Shown here one piece after another: positions 1 through 7,582 of a DNA stretch of 45,239 bases. Under the pieces are notes generated by a model that was given only the letters and a program-made list of their open reading frames with translations, had not been told where the DNA came from and ran no database searches. A program made the translations under genes and the position numbers. Origin of the DNA: Nocardia cyriacigeorgica NBRC 100375 (GTDB lineage: Bacteria; Actinomycetota; Actinomycetes; Mycobacteriales; Mycobacteriaceae); the NCBI RefSeq assembly GCF_000308555.1, contig NZ_BAFY01000251.1:1-45239 (forward strand). Reading direction: 5' to 3'. Each line of letters starts with the position of its first letter. Position 1 is the first letter of the stretch.

Positions 1-15
1 GGACGTGAGCGAGCC

Positions 16-72
16 CGTATCTCCTTCCAGGCGGCGCGCAGCACTGCCCACTCGGCGCTGGAAGGAGGTGCG
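16..72 (+). promoter_or_regulatory. Hairpin that buries the Shine-Dalgarno of the ThDP-enzyme gene
   Basis: Bases 16-30 pair with bases 58-72. The core CTCCTTCCAG (21-30) is the exact reverse complement of CTGGAAGGAG (58-67), and the stem extends to 15 pairs with two G-U wobbles, ending one base before the ATG at 73. The loop is 27 bases. The 3' arm contains the whole ribosome-binding site (GGAAGGAGG), so the folded RNA should block translation initiation. Nothing in the loop matches a riboswitch class I recognise. The sequence shows the pairing; regulation is inferred. Confidence 0.6.
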
Positions 73-1812
73 ATGCCCGACAGAGTTGTGGACTATCTGG
101 TACGCACCATGCCCGAGCTCGACGTACGGCATATCTTCGGCGTCGACGGCGCCAATATCGAAGACCTCTACGACGCCATCTTCGAGGCGGGCGGCGCGGT
201 GATCGGCGTGGTCGCCAAACACGAATTCTCCGCGGCCACCATGGCCGACGGGTATGCCCGCTCCACCGGCGGACTCGGCGTCGTCGCCGCCACCTCCGGT
301 GGCGGTGCGATGAATCTCGTTGCCGGACTCGCCGAATCGTATGCCTCGCGAGTCCCGGTGCTCGCCCTGATCGGTCAGCCACCGACCACGCTGGAAGGTC
401 ACGGCGCCTTCCAGGATTCGAGCGGGCAGGCCGGCGCGATCGACGCGGTGCGGCTGTTCAGCACGATCAGCCGCTACTGCGCACGCGTGGCCCATCCCGC
501 CGAACTTCCCGAACGGCTGGCGCGGGCGCTGCGGGCGGCCCGGCGCGGCGGGCCTTCGGTGCTGCTGCTGCCCAAGGACGTCCAGCAGGCCGGGATGGGT
601 GGCATCGGCCCGTTCCGCCCCGACCCGCGCGCCACCTGGCTCGACGACGACGAACTCGAGCGGGTGCTGACCGCGCTGGAAACCGCGCGCAGGCTGGGCA
701 AGATCGTGGTGATCGCCGGCGACCAGGTGGCACGCGACGATGCCCGCACCGCGCTCGCCGAGGTGGTGGCCGAACTGGACGCCCTGGTCGGCGTCGCACC
801 CGACGCCAAGGACACCTACGACAATTTCGCGCCTGCGTTCTGCGGTGTCGCGGGCACGATGGGGCATCGCGAGCTGGCCGACGCCCTGGCCGAGGCCACG
901 CTGTGTCTGCTGGTAGGCACCCCGATGCCGGTCACCGCGCGCACCGGGCTCGACGAGCTGCTCGACCGGACCGCCATCGCCAGCATCGGGATGGCCATGC
1001 CGCACCTGCCGACGACCCACGCGACCTGCACCGATGTCGGCGTCGCGTTGCGGATGATCCTGGCGCGGCTGCGCGGCGGGCACGACGGGCACGCCGGTGC
1101 CGAACTCGCCGACTCCACGGGGACCGCTGCGGCATCGCCGGTCGCGACCGCCGTGCGCACCACCCTGGTCACTCGCACGGCACCCGCCCGACAACTGACG
1201 CCGTTGCCCGTGCCCGAATCGCACGGCCCTGGCCTGCATTACCGCCAGATCGTCGAGGCGATCCAAGCCGCATTGCCCGAGGGCGCGGACGTCTTCGTCG
1301 ACGCGGGCAATACCGGCGCCGCCGTCGTTCATCAGCTGCGGGTGCCGCGCGACGGCCGGTTCGTCGTCGCGCTCGGCATGGGCGGAATGGGGTACGCGTT
1401 CGGGGCAGGCATCGGATCGGCGTTCGCCCGCTCCCCCGAGGGTCATCGCACCGTGGTGATCGCAGGCGACGGCTCGTTCTACATGCACGGCCTGGAGCTG
1501 CACACCGCCGTCGAGTACGCGCTGCCGGTCACCTTCATCGTGTTCAACAACAACGCGCACGCCATGTGCGTCACCCGCGAACAGCTGCTGTACCGGGACC
1601 GCTACAGCTTCAACAGATTCCATCCCGCACTGCTAGGTGAGGGGATGGCGGCGATGTTCCCGTCGCTGAAGGTGCGCTCGGTGCACACGATGGACCAATT
1701 GCCCGCCGCCCTCACCGAATGCCTCGGCTGCCAGGGCCCCTCGTTCGTCTCCATCGATTGCGACCCCGACGAAATCCCACCCTTCCTGCCATTCCTGAGG
1801 AGTACACCGTGA
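73..1812 (+). CDS. Thiamine-diphosphate-dependent enzyme, acetolactate synthase-like (579 aa)
   Basis: Cytoplasmic ThDP enzyme with the usual three domains: Pyr (about residues 1-170, activating Glu51 in KHEFSAATMADGYAR), a central domain, and PP (about 380-579) with the cofactor motif GDG at 465-467 ending in FNNN at 491-494. Length fits acetolactate synthase, benzoylformate decarboxylase or acyloin-forming carboligases; the exact reaction cannot be read from sequence. The ATG follows GGAAGGAGG by five bases. Its frame is open to the window edge, but the strong RBS and a canonical N-terminus (RVVDYLVRTMPELDVRHIFG) support this start. It leads a four-gene coupled cassette, which argues for secondary metabolism rather than branched-chain amino-acid synthesis. 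No regulatory ilvN-type subunit follows. Confidence 0.85.
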   Translation: MPDRVVDYLVRTMPELDVRHIFGVDGANIEDLYDAIFEAGGAVIGVVAKHEFSAATMADGYARSTGGLGVVAATSGGGAMNLVAGLAESYASRVPVLALIGQPPTTLEGHGAFQDSSGQAGAIDAVRLFSTISRYCARVAHPAELPERLARALRAARRGGPSVLLLPKDVQQAGMGGIGPFRPDPRATWLDDDELERVLTALETARRLGKIVVIAGDQVARDDARTALAEVVAELDALVGVAPDAKDTYDNFAPAFCGVAGTMGHRELADALAEATLCLLVGTPMPVTARTGLDELLDRTAIASIGMAMPHLPTTHATCTDVGVALRMILARLRGGHDGHAGAELADSTGTAAASPVATAVRTTLVTRTAPARQLTPLPVPESHGPGLHYRQIVEAIQAALPEGADVFVDAGNTGAAVVHQLRVPRDGRFVVALGMGGMGYAFGAGIGSAFARSPEGHRTVVIAGDGSFYMHGLELHTAVEYALPVTFIVFNNNAHAMCVTREQLLYRDRYSFNRFHPALLGEGMAAMFPSLKVRSVHTMDQLPAALTECLGCQGPSFVSIDCDPDEIPPFLPFLRSTP

Positions 1813-2468
1813 CGACAAGTGCCCTGCCCGCCCTCAGTGACATCGGCGACGACCCGATTCCCGGAATTCTGCGCATCGAGAATTCCGATAAGGAGGCCAC
1901 CACGCCGATCATCATGGACATGCTGCGGTCGGTGTATCCGCACGATCAGATCTACGGTGACTTCTGCCCCGTCCAGGCCTACATCGCCGCGCCGCCGCGG
2001 GAGGTCTTCGAGTATCTGTCCGACACCAGGTCGCTGGAGGAATGGACCTACAGCCTGCGCGGATTCACCGAGACCGAGGAGCCGGGCCTGTGGCTGGCCT
2101 ATGACCGGCTCGGTGACGCGACCAAGATCTACACCCGCACCGTCGCCGATACGCATGCCATGACGGTGGACTATCACTGCGCTTGGGATCAGAGCGAGCA
2201 CCTGTGGATGGTGTATCTGATGCGGGTCGTCGACGCACAGGTAGTGTTCGACAAGCCGGGATCGGTTGTGCTGTGGGTCAATTGCAAGCACCCGTTCTAT
2301 GACGAGAATCCTTATCCCGAATCGGCACCACCGAAACGGCCGGTGTGGGTCGGCGACTTCTGGGAGATGTTCTCGGCCGGACACCAATTGGAGATGGACA
2401 ACCTCAAGGCGATCTGCGAATACCGCGCCGGCCATGGCCTGCCCATCAAACCGGAATGGATGAGCTGA
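1809..2468 (+). CDS. SRPBCC-fold protein (polyketide cyclase/START-like), 219 aa
   Basis: Contains a START/SRPBCC-like segment: FCPVQAYIAAPPREVFEYLSD, then SLEEWTYSLRGF, typical of the N-terminal strand and helices of polyketide cyclase/dehydrase-like proteins that enclose a hydrophobic ligand pocket. About 45 residues precede the fold. The GTG start at 1809 overlaps the preceding stop (GTGA) and is preceded by AGGAG, so translation is coupled. The C-terminal part is rich in aromatics (HPFYDENPYP, WVGDFWEMF). The precise role is unknown; in this cassette a cyclisation or dehydration of the carboligation product is a reasonable guess. Confidence 0.7.
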   Translation: MTTSALPALSDIGDDPIPGILRIENSDKEATTPIIMDMLRSVYPHDQIYGDFCPVQAYIAAPPREVFEYLSDTRSLEEWTYSLRGFTETEEPGLWLAYDRLGDATKIYTRTVADTHAMTVDYHCAWDQSEHLWMVYLMRVVDAQVVFDKPGSVVLWVNCKHPFYDENPYPESAPPKRPVWVGDFWEMFSAGHQLEMDNLKAICEYRAGHGLPIKPEWMS

Positions 2469-3499
2469 TGCCGGAAGCGACGCGTGGGCCGCAGGTCAGC
2501 CTGGTGGATGTGGCGAGCTATCTGCCCGGCGAGCCGGTCGGGACGGAATACTTCACACAGTTCTCGCGGTCGGACCGGATGGCCAAGAACGTCATGTTCC
2601 GTTCGCCGAAAACGCGCTATCACGTCGGGCGCGACGAAACCGCGGTCGATATGGTCGAGCAGGCGGTGGCGCCGCTGGTCGAACGGCACGGCGCGGATTT
2701 CCTGGCCGGGCTCGATGTTCTGATCACCCACACCCAGTTGCCCGACAACCCCGTCATGGGTTGCGGACCCGAGGTGGCGCGGCGGCTGAATGCCAAGCCT
2801 GGCTGGGTCTTCGACCTGCACAACGGCGGCTGCGCGGCCTTCGTACACATGATGGCGCTGGCCCAGACCATTCTGCGCACGACCGACGCCAGAACCGCCC
2901 TCATCGCCGCCACCCAGAATTGCGCGGGCCCGGTTTTCACCCAGTCCGATATCCGCAAACTCGCCCAGGCCCCCGTCCCCGGCGACGGCTGCGGCGTCGG
3001 CCTGCTCGTCCGTGACGACAGCGCACCGATCCTGGATATCGAATGTCGCACCTACCCCGAATTCGCCGGTGACATGGACTTCACCACCAACGGCGACCGC
3101 AAGTACTGGGAACCCGGTGCGGGCCACGGTTGCGTGAGTTTCACCGAATCGAAGATCACCAAGGTGTTCGCGCGCGGTAATCGGCTGGTTCCGGAAGTGG
3201 CGCTGGCGGTATGCGACCGGATCGGGGTGAAGGGGCGCGATATCGACACCTTCGTCACCAATCAACCGAACCGGTTGTTCCTGCGCAACTGGCATGATGC
3301 ACTGGAGCTGCCCGCGGAACGTCATCCGGATACGTTCGACTCGTGCGGAAATCTCTTCGCCGCAGGGATTCCGGTGACGTTGGATGTGGAGAATCAGGCC
3401 GGGCGGCTGCGCAACGGTTCGGTGGTGCTGATGTCGGCGTTCGCTCACGCGGGAGATTTCGCCGCCGCGGCGGCGGTGCGGTGGGGTGCGGCGCGGTGA
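2468..3499 (+). CDS. 3-oxoacyl-ACP synthase III-like (KAS III) protein without the catalytic His, 343 aa
   Basis: Thiolase-fold ketosynthase III homologue. The nucleophilic Cys is Cys122 (FDLHNGGCAAFVHM) and the conserved Asn is Asn295 (SCGNLFAAGIP). Where FabH has HQAN this protein reads NQPN (265-268), so the catalytic His is replaced by Asn. Because His and Asn together drive malonyl decarboxylation in FabH, this enzyme more likely transfers or condenses acyl groups without decarboxylation. The ATG at 2468 overlaps the previous stop (TGATG); an in-frame ATG at 2456 is an alternative. It ends overlapping the next gene. Confidence 0.8.
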   Translation: MPEATRGPQVSLVDVASYLPGEPVGTEYFTQFSRSDRMAKNVMFRSPKTRYHVGRDETAVDMVEQAVAPLVERHGADFLAGLDVLITHTQLPDNPVMGCGPEVARRLNAKPGWVFDLHNGGCAAFVHMMALAQTILRTTDARTALIAATQNCAGPVFTQSDIRKLAQAPVPGDGCGVGLLVRDDSAPILDIECRTYPEFAGDMDFTTNGDRKYWEPGAGHGCVSFTESKITKVFARGNRLVPEVALAVCDRIGVKGRDIDTFVTNQPNRLFLRNWHDALELPAERHPDTFDSCGNLFAAGIPVTLDVENQAGRLRNGSVVLMSAFAHAGDFAAAAAVRWGAAR

Positions 3500-4572
3500 G
3501 CGTTCATCTGGCCGACCGAAGCCGATCGTCGCGGCGGTTTCATCCCACTACCCCGATCCGTTTCGACGTGAGCTTGAGCGAGAACCCCTTCCCGCCTTTG
3601 CCTTCGGTGCGAGCCGCGATCCAGCGCGAGGTCGCCCGAGCAAACAGATATCCCGAATTTCTGCCGACCCGTCTCGCCGCCGTCATCGCCGCCCACCTCG
3701 ACATGCACCCGGATCAGGTGCTGGTCGGCTCCGGGGCCACCGGCGTAGCCATGCAGATCTTGCACACCCTCGGCGGGGCCGGCTCCGGCTCCGGTTCCGG
3801 TTCCGGTTCCGGTTCCGAAATGGTGCTCGGTATGCCGAATTTCGACGGCTACCCGATCCTGGCCGGCATGGTCGGCGTCTACGCCATCGGCGTCCCGCTC
3901 GATTCCGCAGGTCAGCAGGATCTGCGTGCCATGTCCCGCGCCATCACTTCCAGGACCCGCGTGGTAGTCCTGTGCCGCCCACACAACCCGACCGGCACCC
4001 TCATCCCCGAGCGTGACCTGCGCCGATTCCTACGCAGCGTCCCCACCCACATCCCGGTGATCCTCGACGAGGCGTACGTGGAATTTCTCCCGGCAGCCGA
4101 CCGCCTCGACCCACGCACCCTCCTCGCCCGCCACCCGAACCTCCTGATCCTGCGCACCTTCTCCAAGGCCTACGGCCTGGCGGGCCTGCGCATCGGCTAC
4201 GCCCTCGGCAACGCAGCCCTGATCGCCCGAGTCCGCCGCATCCAACTCCCCTTCGGGGTTCCCGCCTTCGCGACCGCCGCCATCACCGCCTGCTACGCCG
4301 CCGAGCCCGAACTCGCGGTCCGCGTAGCCCGGATCACCGAGGAGCGCGATTCGCTGCGGGAGGCGTTGAGCTGCACAGGAATCGACGTTCCTCCGAGCTA
4401 CGCGAATTTCCTCTATCTGCCCGGCCCGAAGGTTGCTACCGCGCTACGCCGCGCAGGGATCGCGGCCAAGTCGTACGCCGATGGGAGCGCGCGGATCGCC
4501 GTCGGTGATGTCGACGCGGGGCGAGCGGTGCTGGAAGCAGTGCGCGCCGTTGCCCGCACCGGGGCTCGCTGA
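3496..4572 (+). CDS. HisC-like PLP aminotransferase, fold type I (358 aa)
   Basis: Class I/II aminotransferase of the histidinol-phosphate/aromatic branch. Visible residues: HNPTG (163-167), Asp191 in LDEAYVEF contacting the pyridine nitrogen, Schiff-base Lys224 in RTFSKAYGLAGLRIGYA, and an Arg-containing C-terminus. HisC relatives often use aromatic amino acids, which would supply aryl-pyruvates to the ThDP enzyme upstream. A Gly-Ser stretch (about residues 93-107) encoded by a GGYTCC hexamer array interrupts the large domain. The GTG start at 3496 overlaps the previous stop. A histidine-biosynthesis role is less likely because no his genes are nearby. Confidence 0.8.
   Translation: MSVHLADRSRSSRRFHPTTPIRFDVSLSENPFPPLPSVRAAIQREVARANRYPEFLPTRLAAVIAAHLDMHPDQVLVGSGATGVAMQILHTLGGAGSGSGSGSGSGSEMVLGMPNFDGYPILAGMVGVYAIGVPLDSAGQQDLRAMSRAITSRTRVVVLCRPHNPTGTLIPERDLRRFLRSVPTHIPVILDEAYVEFLPAADRLDPRTLLARHPNLLILRTFSKAYGLAGLRIGYALGNAALIARVRRIQLPFGVPAFATAAITACYAAEPELAVRVARITEERDSLREALSCTGIDVPPSYANFLYLPGPKVATALRRAGIAAKSYADGSARIAVGDVDAGRAVLEAVRAVARTGAR
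3781..3816 (+). repeat. In-frame hexanucleotide repeat GGYTCC inside the aminotransferase gene
   Basis: Six tandem GGCTCC/GGTTCC units encode alternating Gly-Ser. Units are six bases, so gain or loss keeps the frame and only changes the length of a flexible loop between the strand preceding the cofactor site and the following strand. Confidence 0.7.
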
Positions 4573-4624
4573 CCGAACGCACGAGCCGATTCGGATCCGA
4601 GCCCCCTCTGGCATCCCGCAGGTC

Positions 4625-4658
4625 GAACGCCGCTACCCGCCCGGCCGGCCGGGCGTTC
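4625..4658. terminator. Palindrome between convergent genes, probable bidirectional terminator
   Basis: A perfect 18-base palindrome (4638-4655, CGCCCGGCC/GGCCGGGCG) nested in a looser GAACGC...GCGTTC repeat. It lies in the 88-base gap between the aminotransferase and the oppositely oriented small gene. There is no long T-run, as is common in high-GC actinobacteria. Confidence 0.45.
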
Positions 4659-4660
4659 CT

Positions 4661-4960
4661 TCACCGGGACCACCGAGCCAGGTTGGGCCCGGTCCGCAGA
4701 TTCACCGGTGGATACCAGACACCCGGCCACACCGGGACTCCGAGAGCGCGAATGTTCACCGGAAGGTTCTCGTCCACCACGATGTCCGGCGTGATGCGGC
4801 GCACCGGGGGCAACTCCGCACCGTCGGTGAGCAGATCCGCCACCATCGCCAGACAGTCCCGCTCGTCGTACCCGGTGACACCGGCATACGACCCGATCCA
4901 CCACAGAGCCGACGCGTGGCCGCGCTCGAATTCGATCCAGAACCGCCGCACAACGGGCAT
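4661..4960 (-). CDS. Small conserved hypothetical protein (99 aa)
   Basis: Soluble, aromatic-rich protein beginning MPVVRRFWIEFE, with WWIGSYAGVTGYDERDCLAMVADLL and a C-terminal segment rich in Pro, Val and Trp ending NLARWSR. It resembles a small actinobacterial family of unknown function. The ATG at 4960 is preceded by GAAGGGGG, a good RBS; the frame continues upstream without a better start. It converges on the aminotransferase. I do not recognise a catalytic motif. Confidence 0.6.
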   Translation of the reverse strand: MPVVRRFWIEFERGHASALWWIGSYAGVTGYDERDCLAMVADLLTDGAELPPVRRITPDIVVDENLPVNIRALGVPVWPGVWYPPVNLRTGPNLARWSR

Positions 4961-5086
4961 ACTCGCCCCCTTCGTGATCACCGATCGCACCGTACGGCGC
5001 CCATTCGGCCCCCGCCACTCGATAATCGGAAGGTCGCCGACCGGATTACCACTCGGCGGGCGCACCGTAAATCGCGTTGTGGCAGC

Positions 5087-5293
5087 TCACGCCGGACGCG
5101 GTGCGTACATGATGACCGCGACACCGGCCAGGCAGATGGTGGCGCCGATGAGGTCCCAGCGGTCGGGGCGGAAGCCGTCCAGTGCCATGCCCCAGAGTTG
5201 GGAGCCGGCTACGAAGACGCCGCCGTAGGCAGCGAGGATGCGGCCGAAGTTGGCGTCGGGTTGCAGAGTGGCGACGAAGCCGTAGACACGGCC
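5087..5293 (-). pseudogene. Truncated ynfA/UPF0060 membrane-protein remnant
   Basis: Reading on the minus strand from about 5293 to the stop at 5087-5089 gives the C-terminal two-thirds of a YnfA (UPF0060) protein: YGFVATLQPDANFGRIL, AAYGGVFVAGSQLWGMALDG, FRPDRWDLIGATICLAGVAV, then IMYAPR. YnfA is normally about 110 residues with four membrane helices. The first helix and start codon are missing: upstream the frame runs through charged residues (VKRVRRGRGEPDG) to a stop at 5342-5344 without ATG or GTG. The break abuts the promoter region of the divergent NmrA-like gene, suggesting a deletion. Confidence 0.75.
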
Positions 5294-5392
5294 ATCGGGT
5301 TCGCCGCGCCCGCGGCGAACCCGCTTGACCTCGACAATTGTTTAGGTTCTACCGTCACTCTCAGTTGATCTGAGCGAACAGGAGAACCCACC

Positions 5393-6220
5393 ATGATTCT
5401 CGTAACGGGAGCCACGGGGAATATCGGTAGTGCGCTGGTGCAGGAGCTGGCGGGCGTCGCGCCGGTGCGGGCGTTGACGCGCGATGCCGGACGGGCGCGG
5501 GTTCCGGCGGGTGTGGAGGTCGTCGAGGGTGACCTCGAGGATGTCGGCTCACTGCCAAAGGCGCTGGATGGGGTTCGGTCGATATTCCTGCTGTCTCGGA
5601 TGGGGCCGGACGAGGAGATCATCGACGCCGCTCGGCGGGCTGGGGTTGAGCATGTTGTGCTGGTCTCGTCGATTACCGTGACGACGCATCCGCATTTGGG
5701 GCCGGCGGCCGAGAACGCGGCGGTGGAGAAGTTGGTCGAGGCCGGCGGGATGGAGTGGACGATTCTGCGGCCGACGCAGTTCGCTTCGAATACCGCGATG
5801 TGGGCGCCGGCGATCAGTGCGAATCAGCCGGTCGAGATTCCGTACGCCGACGTGGGGTTGCCGACGATTCATCCGGCCGATATCGCGTCGGTGGCGCGGG
5901 TGGCGCTGACCGATTCCGCGCATCGGGGACGCAGGTATGAGCTGACCGGGCCGGAGCTGATCACGGCACGTCAGCAGGTCGAGCAGATCGCGGCCGGGCT
6001 CGGCCGGGAGGTGGCCGTTCTCGAAATCAGCCGGGAGCAGGCACGATCGGGCATGGTCGAGGTCTTCGGTGAGGATGCCGCGGATGCGGTGCTCGATCTG
6101 ATCGGCGGGGACGTGAACGAGGAACTACTCGCGGTGCGTGACACGGTGGAGCGGATTACCGGAGCGCCCGCCCGGCCGTTTCATCAGTGTGTAGCTGAGA
6201 ACATCGCCGTATTCCGTTGA
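5393..6220 (+). CDS. NmrA-like NAD(P)-binding protein (275 aa)
   Basis: Atypical short-chain dehydrogenase of the NmrA/NAD(P)H-azoreductase-like group. The Rossmann motif GATGNIGSALV is at residues 6-16, followed by the typical VEGDLEDVGSLPKALDGV and VVLVSSITV strands, and a C-terminal region with TGPELITARQQVEQIA. The Tyr-x-x-x-Lys pair of classical SDRs is absent, as expected for a redox sensor or isoflavone-reductase-like enzyme. The ATG follows AGGAGAACCCACC. Upstream are the palindrome ACAATTGT (5334-5341) and CTCAG-TTGAT-CTGAG (5359-5373). Substrate unknown. Confidence 0.8.
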   Translation: MILVTGATGNIGSALVQELAGVAPVRALTRDAGRARVPAGVEVVEGDLEDVGSLPKALDGVRSIFLLSRMGPDEEIIDAARRAGVEHVVLVSSITVTTHPHLGPAAENAAVEKLVEAGGMEWTILRPTQFASNTAMWAPAISANQPVEIPYADVGLPTIHPADIASVARVALTDSAHRGRRYELTGPELITARQQVEQIAAGLGREVAVLEISREQARSGMVEVFGEDAADAVLDLIGGDVNEELLAVRDTVERITGAPARPFHQCVAENIAVFR

Positions 6221-6290
6221 GTGCCGGCCACGTTCCAGGCAAGGAGCTGCTGGTAGAGCGATGATCGCCCCCCGAAGCAGGCCGGGCTGC

Positions 6291-6710
6291 TCAGCCCTTC
6301 AATCGCAGTAGCGTCCGCAAGCGGGCAACGATTCGACTCCTCTTGGACGGCAATCGGATTCCCAGATGAGCCGCGAACCCTGCGATATCCGCGTCCGTGG
6401 AAATCTTCGGGCGACCCCGCGCCCACGCGGCGAACGTCTTCTCGAAATCCGGCCCCGCGGCGTGGGCGAGCATGGGGTTGTGGCGGGCGAGGATGCCCGC
6501 ACGCTTGCGCAGCAGGGCGGATTCGGCGGCGCGCAGGGCCACGTCGTCGAAACCCGGCGGCGTGGCCTCGCCTGCGACCAGAGCACGGACCAGCGCCGCT
6601 TGACGTTCGGCGAGGGCCCGGACGTCTTCGGACGAAACACCGTCGCTTATCGGATCGGGACGCTCGCCCGCCGCGCCACCGCGGCGCCTCCCGGGAGCCA
6701 CGGCAGTCAC
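6291..6710 (-). CDS. Putative MNIO partner protein (139 aa)
   Basis: Small soluble protein translated through a GTGA overlap with the MNIO gene before it. The N-terminal 30 residues are Arg/Gly-rich, then comes a helical domain (LAERQAALVRALVAG, PPGFDDVALRAAESALLRKR) and FEKTFAAWARGRP, ending in a basic helix. MNIO enzymes usually act with a partner protein that presents the substrate peptide, and this fits that position. It resembles the actinobacterial SCO6045-like family as I remember it. Partner function is inferred from context. Confidence 0.7.
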   Translation of the reverse strand: MTAVAPGRRRGGAAGERPDPISDGVSSEDVRALAERQAALVRALVAGEATPPGFDDVALRAAESALLRKRAGILARHNPMLAHAAGPDFEKTFAAWARGRPKISTDADIAGFAAHLGIRLPSKRSRIVARLRTLLRLKG

Positions 6711-7582
6711 ACCCGCCCCCGAACAGACCGCGCGGCGCGGGCGCGAGCGGTGATCGGCGCGCGGGCGGCCGCGTTGGCGATGGCGTCGAGTTCGTCCAGG
6801 AGCTCTTCGGCGGGCGGGTAGTTGCCGTCACGTTCGAGCATCAGCGGGGCCGGGTAGTCGGTGGTGAATTCGGCGACCAGCGCGAGCACTTCGGCGGGAA
6901 CGGGGTGCTGGTGGGTGTCGTGGTAGTGGCCGTCGGATTCGGTGCCGCCGGCGATGTGGCAGTAGGCGAGACGGTCGACGGGCAGGCGGCGCAATTCGCT
7001 GAGCGGGTCGCGGCCACGGTTGCGGGCGTTGGCGTAGACGTTGGCGATATCGATCAGCACATACGCGCCGGTGCGTTCGACCAGTTCGGTGAGGAATTCC
7101 GATTCGGTGAATTCGTCGTCGGGCCAGTCGAACAGGGCGGCGATGTTCTCCACCGCGAGCGGAACCGGGAGCCCGTCCTGCGTCCGGACGATGTTGCGGG
7201 TCAGCACTTCCAACGACGCGCGGGTGCGCGGAACGGGCAGCAGGTGGCCCGCCTCCAAGCCACCGGCCCGCACGAACGCCACATGCTCGCTCACCAGCGG
7301 CGCGGATACCCGCTCGGCACACAGCGCGAGATGGGCGATCCGCTGGTCGTCGACCGGTTCCACACCACCCAACGACAGCGTGACTCCGTGCGGCACAACG
7401 CTCGTCCCCCGCGCTCGCAGCGCCTCCAGTTCCGGTGGCACAGCGGCGGATGCGGGCAGCGATTCCGCGATCACCTCACAGAAGTCCAGCCCGTCGAGCT
7501 GATCGATCAGGCCGCAGATCTCCGACCGCCAGCCGATGCCGAGCGCGTGATCCGGCAGCAAGGCGTTCCCGGACTCAGCCAC
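6707..7582 (-). CDS. DUF692 multinuclear non-heme iron oxidase (MNIO), 291 aa
   Basis: TIM-barrel enzyme of the MbnB/TglH family, which uses clustered irons and O2 to modify Cys or Asp in ribosomal peptides. Family motifs are in order: LGIGWRSEI near residue 14, His65 in VVPHGVTLSLGG, Glu99-His100 in SEHVAF, Glu145 in VENI, Asp178 and Asn181 in IDIANVYANARN, His209 in CHIAGG, Asp222/His224 in HDTHQHPVP and Glu250 in LERDGNYP. All expected metal ligands appear present. The GTG at 7582 lies inside the Cys-tail codons of the preceding gene (8-base overlap); a TTG slightly downstream is possible. The preceding Gly/Cys-tailed proteins are its likely substrates. Confidence 0.9.
   Translation of the reverse strand: MAESGNALLPDHALGIGWRSEICGLIDQLDGLDFCEVIAESLPASAAVPPELEALRARGTSVVPHGVTLSLGGVEPVDDQRIAHLALCAERVSAPLVSEHVAFVRAGGLEAGHLLPVPRTRASLEVLTRNIVRTQDGLPVPLAVENIAALFDWPDDEFTESEFLTELVERTGAYVLIDIANVYANARNRGRDPLSELRRLPVDRLAYCHIAGGTESDGHYHDTHQHPVPAEVLALVAEFTTDYPAPLMLERDGNYPPAEELLDELDAIANAAARAPITARARAARSVRGRV

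Noticed and set aside
5..202. 65-codon frame starting at GTG 5 through the leader hairpin
   Set aside because: It runs into the ThDP gene in another frame with Arg/Ser-rich residues and no RBS. Considered as a leader peptide but not supported.
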